From Tetracentron sinense (taxonomy: Eukaryota > Streptophyta > Magnoliopsida > Trochodendrales > Trochodendraceae), in contig CM026563.1 of the NCBI GenBank assembly GCA_015143295.1, positions 3,038,001-3,102,000 on the forward strand: a stretch of 64,000 nucleotides of DNA, written 5' to 3'. Below, piece by piece: positions 50,442 to 59,359 of the stretch; within the stretch, counting starts at the first letter, position 1, and each line of letters begins with the position of its first letter. The notes under the pieces are model-generated. The model was not told the DNA's origin. It saw only the letters and a list, made by a program, of their open reading frames with translations, and did no database searches. The position numbers and the translations under genes were made by a program.

Positions 50442-50692
50442 TTCGTTTGACGAGAAAGTGAGGGAAAGGAAAAGCAAAGTGTCTTTTTTTTACACTTTTC
50501 TTGCGTTTGGTTTGCAAGAAACACACTTTTATTTTCTTGCACTTTCCCAAAAGTGACAAATTTTCTTCCAAAATCTTCATCCATCTTTTGATGGTTATTT
50601 TGCAAGAAAATTTAAGTTTTTTTTATTTTCTTTTACTTTACTTTATTTTCTTTTATTTTCTTTTCTTTCACCCACTTTCTCGCCAACCGAAC
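50442..50692. mobile_element. 251-bp terminal-inverted-repeat miniature element
   Basis: TTCGTTTGACGAGAAAGTG pairs with CACTTTCTCGCCAACCGAA. The interior is largely purine on one arm and pyrimidine on the other. AAGGGT occurs on both sides and may be its target duplication. Confidence 0.5.
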
Positions 50693-50699
50693 AAGGGTT

Positions 50700-51220
50700 A
50701 GTGGATCTTAACACAATCAAGAGGTATTAAAAGAAACATGTGTTGACCTATGGGTTTTAGCCAACTCTTAAGGACTCCGGTTATAATAGTAGTCAACTAA
50801 TTTAAATTCTTAATAAACTATTAAAAAAAAAACTAAGGGGCACCCACCTGCGATCAAATCACAAGCAGTCACGATTGAACTTGGTGAGAGTTCAATCAAC
50901 ACCCATTGGACAACACATGTCCCTTTTAACCCTTATTAATTATGATTAAGATTTTCTAACCCTTCAGGTATAACAACATAACCTTAGTTTTTAGAAAACA
51001 AATATTAAACTCTAGTTAAGGATTTTTAACCTTTAGGGTTAATATTTTTTAATATATTTTTTTTAGAAAAACTAAAGTTCTATTGTTGAACCCCAAAAGT
51101 TAGTGAATCTTAACCATAGTTAACATGAGTTAAAAGGAACACACGTTGGCTTGTGGATGTGATTGAACTATCCCCAAGTTCAATTGCAATTGGATGTGAT
51201 TGGATTCCATCCATCTCCAT
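50700..51220. repeat. two copies of the TTAACC/GATTGAAC hairpin repeat
   Basis: GATTGAACTTGGTGAGAG, TTCAATC lies at about 50873 and GATTGAACTATCCCC, AAGTTCAATT at about 51161. They are accompanied by CTTAACCATAGTTAACATGA-type words. They match the Helitron-associated repeat at 29 and 39 kb. Confidence 0.5.
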
Positions 51221-51493
51221 GCCTCATGCCCCATGCTAAGCCATATTTTATATATACATAAATAGTTTTTTTTTTTTCTAAAGTTTTAGGGGGGCACGTG
51301 CCCTAGGCCCCCCCTTGGCTCCACACCTGCATGCAGACACAACACTCACACCTACTCATCTCATAAAGCTTTACCCAAGTAAACCTAATCCTCAAAAACG
51401 GGTACCAACCGTTTGAGGCCTTTTATCTAATGTTTTATCTGTAAAAATCATTCAAAAAAAAGGATGTGAGGCATTATGATCTGGTCTGCTTTC

Positions 51494-51678
51494 ACTACAA
51501 AATTAACAGCCTCGGCGAAGTTTTACCCTCGGTACCAATAAACCGATGCTATAACTAGTTAAAGGGGCGGTTTCTACAACATTAAACTCCCCGCGAAAAT
51601 AAGATAACGGCGCGACTATGATCCTATACAGGGACAGTTTTATGAAAACCCCAAGTAATTATTTATATATACCGGTGG
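51494..51678. mobile_element. one end of a CACTA-type element
   Basis: CACTACAAAATTAACAGCC and following GGCGG-containing sequence resemble the end of the element at 9398. The other end is not visible and may have been displaced by the palindrome that follows. Confidence 0.4.
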
Positions 51679-52755
51679 CTAATTTTTTTAATTATTTTTT
51701 TCTAAAAAGGAAGGATAGGTGGGTGAACCCTAGAAGGTGGATGAATCTTAACCACAGTTAAAAAGTGAAAAAAGGGACATGTGGCAGTATCAATGGCGTA
51801 ACCGGACTCCCACAATCCAGTTACAACTTACAAATGGAGATGATTACTTACGAGTCTTGAAATTAGTGATTGAAATTAGGGGTGTATCCAAACCAGGCTA
51901 GCTCGAAGTTCGGCTCGGCTCAACCTGAAAAAGTCCAGCTTAAGCTCGAAAAATAGGCTTGATCATGTTGAAATTAGTGATTGAAATTAATAAAGTTATA
52001 TATACAGGTGGTATTTGACATCCGTCCCCTAAAACATTCCACTTCCCCGCAAAAACCTAAAAGGACGTGTGTATTAATAAGGGTGGTGTTAGGCGCACAC
52101 CAACGATCTCCCTCTCTCCTCTTTATTTTCTTCTAGTTTTCTCCGTCCAAACTTGGGCAACCTCCCTCTCTCCTCATCCCAATCCCATCTTTTACTTTCT
52201 ATTGATTTTTAATTAAAAATAATAATATATTTATTACATATATATATAAATATAAATATATAATAATTATATTATTTATATGTATTATAATTATATTACT
52301 TATATATATAATATTACTTTTTATATTATATTCAAGTCGAGCCGAGCTCGAGCCTAACCAAGCCTCAATCGGGCTAAGCTTCGAGCCGAGCCGAGTCGAG
52401 CCGAATCAAACAGGCCTTAGCTCGAGCTCGGCTTGAATATATGTTCAAACTCAAAAAATAGCTCAACTTGATCAAGCCTATTTTTCGGGCTTAAGCCGGA
52501 CTTTTTCAGGTCAAGCCGAGCTGAACTTCGAGCTAGCCTGGTTTGGATACACCCCTAATTTCAATCACTAATTTCAAGACTCGTAAGTAATCATCCCCAT
52601 TTGTAAGTTGTAACCGGACTGTGGGAGTCTTGTTACACCACTAACACTGCCACATGTCCCTTTTTTCACCCATAACCATGGTTAAGATTCACCCACCTTC
52701 TAGGGTTGACCCACCTATCTTTGATTTTTAGAAAAAAATAATTAAAAAAATTAGC
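51679..52755. repeat. 1.08-kb nested palindrome
   Basis: The outer arms start GCTAATTTTTTTAATTATT and end with the complement ATTAGC. They continue inward through GATAGGTGGGTGAACCC, TTAACCACAGTT, ACATGTGGCAGT, CACAATCCAGTTACAACTTA and CGAGTCTTGAAATTAGTG. Nested within is an AGCTCG-word element (51887-52557) whose termini AGGGGTGTATCCAAACCAGG are also inverted. The non-palindromic centre is about 52000-52320 and AT-rich. Arms differ at scattered positions. Confidence 0.75.
51887..52557. repeat. foldback element, AGCTCG-word family (copy 4), centre of the large palindrome
   Basis: The ends AGGGGTGTATCCAAACCAGG and CCTGGTTTGGATACACCCCT are exactly inverted. Inner words include GCTAGCTCGAAGTTC and GAACTTCGAGCTAGC. 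This is the best preserved copy of the family here. Confidence 0.7.
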
Positions 52756-52828
52756 TTTAAGAATTAGTAAATTTTAACCAGGGTTAAATGTATATTTTAA
52801 TATTTTTCTAAAATTTAGGATAGGTGAG

Positions 52829-53070
52829 TGAACCCTTTTTTTTTGGAAGGAAAGCTGGGGTTAGGTAGACCCCTACCAGATCAATATATTGTAGTAAAAA
52901 AGGAGGTTACACCCGCAAATAGTTACACCCCCTAGCATCATTGAGAACAATACTAGATAACAAGAGGGGGAAACTATCAACAGACAGAGAAAGCTCCAGA
53001 TTAGAAGTGCTAAATCGAGATAAGAAGTCTGCGGCCCTGTTAGCTTCTCGAAAAACATAGAAAACCGATG
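52829..53070 (-). mobile_element. LINE 3' fragment with end of RNase H domain
   Basis: On the minus strand it reads VFREANRAADFLSRFST, the conserved end of RNase H domains in plant non-LTR elements, then SIVLNDARGCNYLRV and a stop. After that come GGTCTACCTAACCCCAGC and an A-run. It is strongly 5'-truncated. Confidence 0.65.
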
Positions 53071-53165
53071 AACCCTATGGGTAGGTAAATCTTAACCACT
53101 ATTAATAGGTGTCGGAAGGGACACGTGGCAGCATCAGTAGCCTAGCCAGACTCCCACAAGTAATC
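53070..53165. repeat. half-element of the TTAACC/ACACGTGGC family
   Basis: It contains CTTAACCACTATTAATAGG, then GGGACACGTGGCAGCATC and CCAGACTCCCACAAGTAATC, the same order as in one arm of the 51.7-kb palindrome. Confidence 0.5.
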
Positions 53166-53195
53166 ATTCCACTATATGATTGAAGTCCACAACTC

Positions 53196-53400
53196 TTTTT
53201 TTTTTTTTCCGGTAGCTCGGGTTGTCCCCAACCTTTCGGGACTAATCCCTGAGGGTGCGACAAAAGTCCGCAACCCACCGTACTAGGAAAGTTTAAGAAA
53301 ATTCCGTGTAGAAACTGACTCCAAAAAATGAGTGAGAAGTCGAACCCAAGACCTTCCACGGTCCGATGGTAAAATATCATCTAATAACCCATCCTCTGTC
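53196..53400 (-). mobile_element. tRNA-derived SINE
   Basis: On the minus strand a head GAGGATGGGTTATTAGATG is followed by TTGGGTTCGACTTCTCACTC, which contains a box B-like GGTTCGACTTC. A body of about 130 bp follows, then an A13 tail (plus-strand T-run at 53196-53208). This is the layout of plant tRNA-related SINEs. Confidence 0.6.
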
Positions 53401-53470
53401 GGGGCCTCCACTTTTAATATGCTAACCAGTATTCGATTGAAAAAGAAGAAGATTTTGGTCTTTAATTAAT

Positions 53471-53739
53471 GGAGCAATAGTCACCTCCTGCCAAGGAGGG
53501 CTATTCCTCCTCGCTCTCACAAATACTCGGAACTACGGTTAAAAAATTAACCACCTTTTATGGTTAATTTTTTTAAAATAATTTTTTCTAAAATCTAAGG
53601 GTAGATGTGTGAACCTTAGGGGTGACTGAATCTTAACCACAGTTAATTGGAGAAAAAGGGGACACGTGGCCCAAAAAGGGGGATGAGAGAGCAACTCAGT
53701 AAGTCACCTCCTCGGCCCAAGGAGGTGACTAATGGTGCC
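53471..53739. mobile_element. terminal-inverted-repeat miniature element with an ABRE-like core
   Basis: GGAGCAATAGTCACCTCCTG pairs with CCAAGGAGGTGACTAATGG. Internally it carries TAAGGGTAGATGTGTGAACC, CTTAACCACAGTTAATTGG and GGGGACACGTGGCCC. It overlaps the left edge of the next palindrome. Confidence 0.6.
53661..53670. promoter_or_regulatory. ABRE/G-box GACACGTGGC
   Basis: GACACGTGGC has a perfect CACGTG core in the context preferred by plant bZIP factors of abscisic-acid signalling. Identical or near-identical sites lie at 53121-53129, 53796-53805 (reverse) and 54056-54065. All lie within repeats upstream of the gene at 54413. Confidence 0.45.
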
Positions 53740-54126
53740 AAATCATCTCCAGTGATAACCGGATGTGGCACATCCGGTTATCACCCCTAGAGGTCGCCAC
53801 GTGTCTCCTTTGACACCCCTTAACGGTGGGTAAGGTTCACCCACCCCTAGGGTTCACCCACCTATTTTTGGTTTTTTTAAAAAAATATTAATTCTATTTT
53901 TAAAATTAAAAAATTGTTTTTAATATTAAAAAAACTTTAAAAACAGTTTTTTAATTTTAAAAATAGAATTAATATTTTTTTTAAAAAAACCAAAAATAGG
54001 TGGGTAAACCCTAGGGGTGGGTGAACCTTACCCACGGTTAAGGGGTGTCAAAGGAGACACGTGGCGACCTCTAGGGGTGATAACCGGATGTGCCACATCC
54101 GGTTATCACTGGAGAGGATTTGCACC
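53734..54126. repeat. near-perfect 393-bp palindrome upstream of the gene at 54413
   Basis: Two arms of about 185 bp differ at only a handful of positions and surround an A/T loop of about 16 bp near 53930. Each end carries a further small hairpin, GATAACCGGATGTG facing CACATCCGGTTATC (53752-53780 and 54078-54108). The arms share CGCCACGTGTCTCCTTTGAC, TTCACCCACCCCTAGGGTT and a long AT tract. No coding is present. It is the youngest-looking member of the local TTAACC/CACGTG palindrome family. Confidence 0.88.
54056..54065. promoter_or_regulatory. ABRE/G-box GACACGTGGC, nearest to the gene
   Basis: This copy sits in the right arm of the palindrome, 347 bp before the start codon at 54413, and is the complement of the left-arm copy. 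Confidence 0.45.
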
Positions 54127-54412
54127 CTTTCCTAATTAATGAAGTTTGGTTAGGTAATTGCCGTCAGAGAATACAATTGTTTTTTGAAAGCCTCCATTTG
54201 ACCGGCAACATCCGCGTGTTTTCACCACTCCTCGTGACGAGTCCGGTCAAAACATCGAACCTTGACCTGCAACTTCGAATCTTCGATGGCTGCTCTCTAA
54301 CCCCTTTAAAACCGTTTTCTCTCAGTTTCTCTTCTTTCCCATATTCTCCATTACCTTTCTTTTGTACATTTATATTGCAGTTAGAAAGAGATAACAGAGC
54401 TTTTTGAAGGAG

Positions 54413-55821
54413 ATGGGGTTGTCTAAAGATGAGAAGTCGAAACGGGTTTTGAGAGGAGTGAAGACTCTCTTCTTCTTAATCACTATGTTGTTTTCTCTTC
54501 TTCTCTTCTCTGCTCCTCTTCTTCTCTTTCTAGCAGATACGCTTCTTCCTTCTGCTATCCTCTCTGCATCTCTCTCTCCTTCCTCTCTTTCACTACAGAC
54601 CATCTCTTCTCATCTTCGAAATTATGATTTTCGATACTCCCTCATCGATATACCTTTAATCTCCATCCTCAGATCAGCTGTTATAATCTGTAAGAACTGA
54701 TAATCCTCTCTCATTTCTTTTGCTTTGGATCTAAATAATAGATAAATTGAGGAAGAGCTTACATGGGTTGTTGTTGTTGCAGGTGTTTACAGTTTCTGCG
54801 ATGGGCCTAGGCTTTCTCGCGGACCTTACTTGGGGATTACAACGTTGTGCTCTTTGTTGTCACTGCTGTTTGTTTCACTAAAGGCTGCCTATGTCTTTGG
54901 TGCTTCAAGCATTGGTGGGGATGCCATGAAAGTAGCTTTGTTCATATGCTCGCTGGTTTTGGCTGTCGGCCATATCGTCGTTGCTTATAGGACCAGCTGC
55001 CGGGAGAGGCGAAAGCTGCTTATTTACAAAATTGACATTGAAGCTGTAAGACCTCTCTCTCTCTCTCTCTCTCACAACTAGGGTTGCACAAAGTCCGATC
55101 AACCCGTTTGTGCGGCTCAGCTCGGCCCAGTTCGGCCCGAGATCAGCTCGATTTTTAGGCTTGATCGGCCAAGCTAAGCTTAAAAAAAAGCTTGAAAATC
55201 CAATCAAATTGAGCTCGGGTCAACCGCTGTTTGATTTTTTTATAATATATAAAATAATATTATATTTTTAAGCTTATTATAATAATATAAAATATTACTA
55301 TTTTATTTATTTTTTTAAATATTTAAGCCGAGTTCGAGCCAAGCCAAGCCCGGCTCGAGCTTGAATCAATTCGGGCAGCCGAGCTTCAAGCCAGGCTTTT
55401 GAATTCGGGCCGAGCTTTCAAGCTTGATTTGGGGTCGAGCCAAGCTTCGGGCCTAGAACAAACCCTTTCAAGTCGAGCCGGGCTTGGCCAGGCCGGAAAA
55501 GCCTGGCCGAATACTGCTCTACTCTCAAAAATGTCAAAAAAAAATAAAATTGGTGTAGCCTGCGTCAAAGATGTGTTTAAGGCTAGCACTCCCTTCCACC
55601 AAAATATGGAATTTTGGAGACTAGTTTTCTGAGTGCCAGTTTCAGACGCCACACAATGCACTTGATCCTAGTGCGCGTCTGAAGGGAATGCGTGCATGAG
55701 ACAAGGGAAAGATGAATTGAATTTGACATGATTATAATTTGTGCCATGTGCGCAGGTTTCCGCTTTCAAGAAGGGGTTTCCAATCTACCAAAAGCTTCTG
55801 CAAGAACAGAGAGTGAAGTGA
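54413..55821 (+). CDS. multi-span membrane protein of unknown function, complete, 3 exons, 201 aa
   Basis: Exons 54413-54689, 54783-55045 and 55756-55821 join in phase with GT-AG borders. The first ATG in the leader (54413) is used. Hydrophobic segments lie at about residues 19-45, 76-97, 108-132 and 141-161. The N-terminus (MGLSKDEKSKRVLRGVKTLF) and the stretch CRERRKLLIYKIDIEAVSAF are basic. Blocks such as HLRNYDFRYSLIDIPLISIL and YSFCDGPRLSRGPYLGITT look constrained, and I believe they are shared by plant homologues, but I cannot name the family. There is no catalytic motif. It is plausibly an endomembrane or chloroplast-envelope protein. Intron 2 holds an AGCTCG-word foldback element, and the promoter carries the palindrome cluster. 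Confidence 0.85.
55078..55520. repeat. foldback element, AGCTCG-word family (copy 5), in intron 2 of the 54413 gene
   Basis: It is rich in CGGCTCAGCTCGG, GAGCTCGGG and GCCGAGCTTGAAG words, inverted about an AT-rich core at 55240-55320. A preceding (CT)n run lies at 55051-55073. Confidence 0.5.
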
Positions 55822-55975
55822 AAGAGAAAAAAAAAAAAAAGGAAAGGTGATTTGCAAGTGGAGGTTTTCATATATTTTGGGCATCAATGGCATCCATCAC
55901 AATTCACAATCAAGATTCAGGTAACCTTGATGTCCATTCCCCAATTTTCCTGTTTGCTATATATGCTTCTTTTCA

Positions 55976-56242
55976 TTTTTCAGTATATATCATCGTTACC
56001 GATTAAAAAAAAAAAAGGGGCTTAAAAACCGAGGCTAGGCAGTAATTAAAACCGAGCATTGCTGGTACTTTTCTAGTATTATAATATCACATTTTTTTTA
56101 AGAGAACAATTTTTCAGTATATATCATCGTTACCGATTTTAAAAAAAAAAGGGGCTTAAAAACCGAGGCTAGGCGGTAATTAAAACCGAGCATTGCTGGT
56201 ACTTTTCTAGTATTATAATATCACATTTTTTTTAAGAGAACG
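55976..56242. repeat. two-copy 134-bp tandem duplication
   Basis: CAGTATATATCATCGTTACC begins each copy (55981 and 56115), and each ends in CACATTTTTTTTAAGAGAAC. The copies are nearly identical, so the duplication is recent. It lies just downstream of the 54413 gene, possibly in its 3' UTR. Confidence 0.85.
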
Positions 56243-56990
56243 AAAAACTGATCGGTTCTATTTATGCAGATTGGTCCAAAAGGGTTGGATAATAACAGCG
56301 AGTACCATGTACCAAAGAAGAATAAAATGGAGCAATGGGATGCCAGAATCGAACACTCCCAACAGCAATATGGATTGATATTCATGTTGAATATATAGTG
56401 CAGCTGGATCCGAGCTAATGCTTGTTTGGTATTTTGGTTTGACACTGCTTCACATCACACCCTAAGAGAAGCTAGCTACAATTGAACTCAGCTTAGAGAT
56501 GAAAGTGTTCTTTTGTTTTCTTTGGTGAAACAAAGAGTAACAAGTCTTGTATAACTCTAGAGGCAGCGATTGGCAAAATCAATGAGCTTTCTAGAGTCTT
56601 TCATTCGTTTGTGTATACATTTTATAAAGAATTAATATATACTAGTAAAAAAACCCGTGCGGTGCAAGGAAAATATTAAGAGTAAAATAAAAATAATTAA
56701 AAGAAAATGTGACCTGTGAGATTAATGTGTATGGAAGTATTAGAAAAAAAAAAAAACACAAATCTAAATAACCCTTAAAAATGCAACGTAGAGTCCTTCC
56801 CATATCTGTCAACAACATATTGCTACAATGTGCACTCATTGCCTATTCCAGATTACCATATAAGAGTAACTAAATACAATGGTTGAGTTACAATAACAAT
56901 CAATATATAAAAATCTGACCCAATTGGATGACAATGACTATATGTTCCAGCTTACTGCAAAAAAAAAAAGGGCAACGTATTATCTCTCCC

Positions 56991-57436
56991 AGATGCCCGA
57001 GTTCCCATCCCGGCACCACTCTTTGCACGGCGACATGGTAAGAGATTTAAGTAGGAAGTGATAGCATGCATTGCACATTCCCTTGGGTGGCACACCTCCC
57101 AAGCTCGCCACATGTCCTCTTTGACATCCATTAACCGTGGTTAAGATTCATTCATCCCTAAGGTTAAATATCTAACCTTAGGTTTTTAGAAAAAATATTT
57201 ACCTCGCTTATGATTTACTTACTCATGTGGTTAAATTTTTTTGAAATAATTTTTCTAAAAACTAAGGTTAGATATTTAAACTTAAGGATGGATTGAATTT
57301 TAACCATGGTTAATGGATGCCAAAGAGGACATGTGGCGAGCTTGGAAGGTGTGCGTACCACCCAATGGAATGTGCAATGTATGTTATCACTCCCCTACTA
57401 AAATGCCTTACCACGTATATGGGAACTCGGGCATCT
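56991..57436. repeat. 446-bp palindrome inside the candidate Helitron
   Basis: AGATGCCCGAGTTCCCAT pairs with ATGGGAACTCGGGCATCT. The arms continue through ATTGCACATTCC, CAAGCTCGCCACATGTCC and TTAACCRTGGTTAA to a central AT-rich loop near 57210. The arms are clearly less alike than in the 53734 palindrome, so this copy is older. Confidence 0.75.
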
Positions 57437-57712
57437 ATCATAAATAATCCATTGCCCAAAAAAATTTAACTAATTAATCAGATATTACAATAATACAGAC
57501 ACAACATTTTTTTTTTTGGAGTATACAGACACAACATTAAATAGGGCTTGAGCACTCTCTTTCAACCTTCCTCTCCTCCAAAACTAAATTTTGAGAACTC
57601 CCCCAAAAGTGGCTTCATGAATTGAATAATATTCTCCATAAAAGTTCAGGAAGATAGAGGGAAGGAATTAGCAAACACATCTAATGAATGTGGGCTTGAG
57701 ACCTGAATTACA

Positions 57713-57990
57713 TTAAATATTGGTCAAATGAAGCCTATTGAGGGCATTGTAAACATTCTTGACTGCAACCCAGTAGAGCCTCACAGGGTTCCTGATCATT
57801 TGTCCCCAACACTTCCATTTCCCACAACATTCCCTCGGATACATATCCCTGGAAGGAATGGATTCAGGGGCGGGGCTATCCTTGTTCACGCTCATGTCTT
57901 TCTGGTACTCATTTCCAAGTCTGAACACTATTTCAGACCTTTTAAAGGCCTTGAGAAAGCTGCGATCGGCATCATAGATCCAACCATTTT
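57713..57990 (-). pseudogene. exon-like fragment with stop codon, unrecognised protein C-terminus
   Basis: After an acceptor (TTTAG|AAAATGG) the minus strand stays open for 92 codons. It includes NGWIYDADRSFLKAFKRSEI, VFRLGNEYQKDMSVNKD, a Cys/Trp-rich segment ECCGKWKCWGQM and a hydrophobic-aromatic end LYWVAVKNVYNALNRLHLTN, and closes with TAA. I do not recognise the family. It joins in phase with the fragment at 58630-58763. Because both sit between Helitron termini, a captured gene fragment is more likely than an intact gene, but the 3' end of a real gene is not excluded. Confidence 0.4.
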
Positions 57991-58629
57991 CTAAATCTTT
58001 GACGCTTGATCACAACACTCCCTGGAGGAGGATATTATCAGAAATCATGTCATAATTTACACCATAGGTCACGGTGAATGCTTGCACTGTCACAACTGCT
58101 AAGATGTCAACTGGTTGATACTTATAAACCAGCCAATACCCAAAAATATAATAACTAAAATAGTTTTGAGGGGGGACATAACCATACTGTATGATAAAGA
58201 ATTTATATATAAATTCTACCTGAGATGTCTATAAGTTCTCTAGCTTCTTAAAATCTCCGTTTAACTAAACCCTCGGAGAAAGAAGAGAATGTCTGCATTG
58301 GTAGAGATATGGATGCGTAAGCTTGTAAAGTTAGGAGAGAAGGACGGACCGGAAGCTCTCCTGTCCTGAAGCCAATTGATAGTATGTTACTTCTACCAAA
58401 TGGTGAGATGATAATCAGGTCGTTATTCACAGTATCCTATTTCTGAGGCAAAACAACTGACTAAATGCCAAATGGTGACATGATAATCAGTGGGAAAATG
58501 ATAAAGAGAATTTAAAAAAAAAAAAAAAGAATCAATGAAAACAATTAAATTGCCGGATGTAAGGACCAAGGAAAAGGAAATAGAAACCAAAGATCTAATA
58601 ACTAACCGGTGAAAGGTTTTAACATTGAC

Positions 58630-58763
58630 CTACATATTTGAGATTATCTTGGAAGAAAGAAACTAAATTTTCGGTGGATCTCGCTTGATCCGATTCGCTT
58701 TCAGGAGTAAAATCGCACATATCATATATCTCAACTATGGTTGACCTCTTCCTTTTATAGATG
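58630..58763 (-). pseudogene. exon-like fragment preceding 57713-57990
   Basis: It lies between the acceptor CTCTCGCAG|CATC and the donor GTAG|GTCAAT. The 44 full codons include KRKRSTIVEIYDMCDFTPES, SDQARSTENLV and FFQDNLKYV. The leftover base completes a Glu codon with the next fragment, so the two behave as consecutive exons. No family is recognised. An open stretch between them (58248-58436) does not fit this phase. Confidence 0.4.
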
Positions 58764-59359
58764 CTGCGAGAGAAACAATTAAAGGGGGAAATGTTACAAC
58801 TTTACAAAACGGTTGGCAAGGTATCAAAGGGCCGGTGGTGATACACTATTTGAGGAGTCATCATGAATTAAGAGGTGCGTTTAGAAACAAAGAGACTTAA
58901 ACGGTATAAAAATAAAAAAAACTGAGGTGGTTAATACCCCTTTTCTGGGGGAATAAGAAAAGCCCCAATCTCTCTCACCTTCTCACAATCAATCCTACCA
59001 AGATTGGTAACGGCAAACAATCAATACTTAAATGCCACATGTCACTATTACCTAAAAGCACTATCCAATTGCTATCTTCTCGCATTAAATTTTATAAAGA
59101 AGCAATTAAATAACAAAACGTGGTATGTAATAACCATCCATTTTTGCAACTGTCATCCATGCATTCTAATAACTAATTGGCATCACAAATGGAATTTAAT
59201 ACCTGTAATTAAATGAACCGTTTCAAAGAGCTCTAGAAAGAGTGAAGAGGTTTAGGTGGCATCACAAATAGAAAACAAGCTTAGGTGGCATCACATATGA
59301 GAAGTATGTTTAGGTGGCATAAGGAGAGATTTCACTCTAGCATATAGGAGTAGTATAGA

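Larger units (their letters stand above)
48932..51329. mobile_element. 2.4-kb non-autonomous hAT-like element with nested insertions
   Basis: The ends CAGGGGCAGAGCCAAG and CTTGGCTCCACACCTG are inverted. They are flanked by an 8-bp duplication with one difference (CATGTAGA 48924-48931, CATGCAGA 51330-51337). Near the ends are GGGGGGCAC-type words. No transposase is recognisable. At least two further miniature elements (49389-50432 and 50442-50692) and two copies of the TTAACC repeat lie inside. Confidence 0.7.
56642..59359 (-). mobile_element. candidate 2.7-kb Helitron carrying exon-like fragments
   Basis: On the minus strand it starts TCTATACTACTCCTATATGC at 59359 and ends CCTTGCACCGCACGGG, TTTTTTTACTAG at 56642. 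The host flanks are A and T as Helitrons require. The 5' region repeats ATGCCACCTAA-type words three times (59232-59320). There is no Rep/helicase coding, so it is non-autonomous. Inside are a large palindrome (56991-57436) and two spliceable exon-like fragments. The two ends are 2.7 kb apart, so it is possible that they belong to different insertions. Confidence 0.55.

Noticed and set aside
58248-58436. 62-codon open minus-strand stretch between the two Helitron fragments
   Set aside because: Its acceptor phase does not match the preceding fragment, and skipping it gives a better junction. It may be intron.
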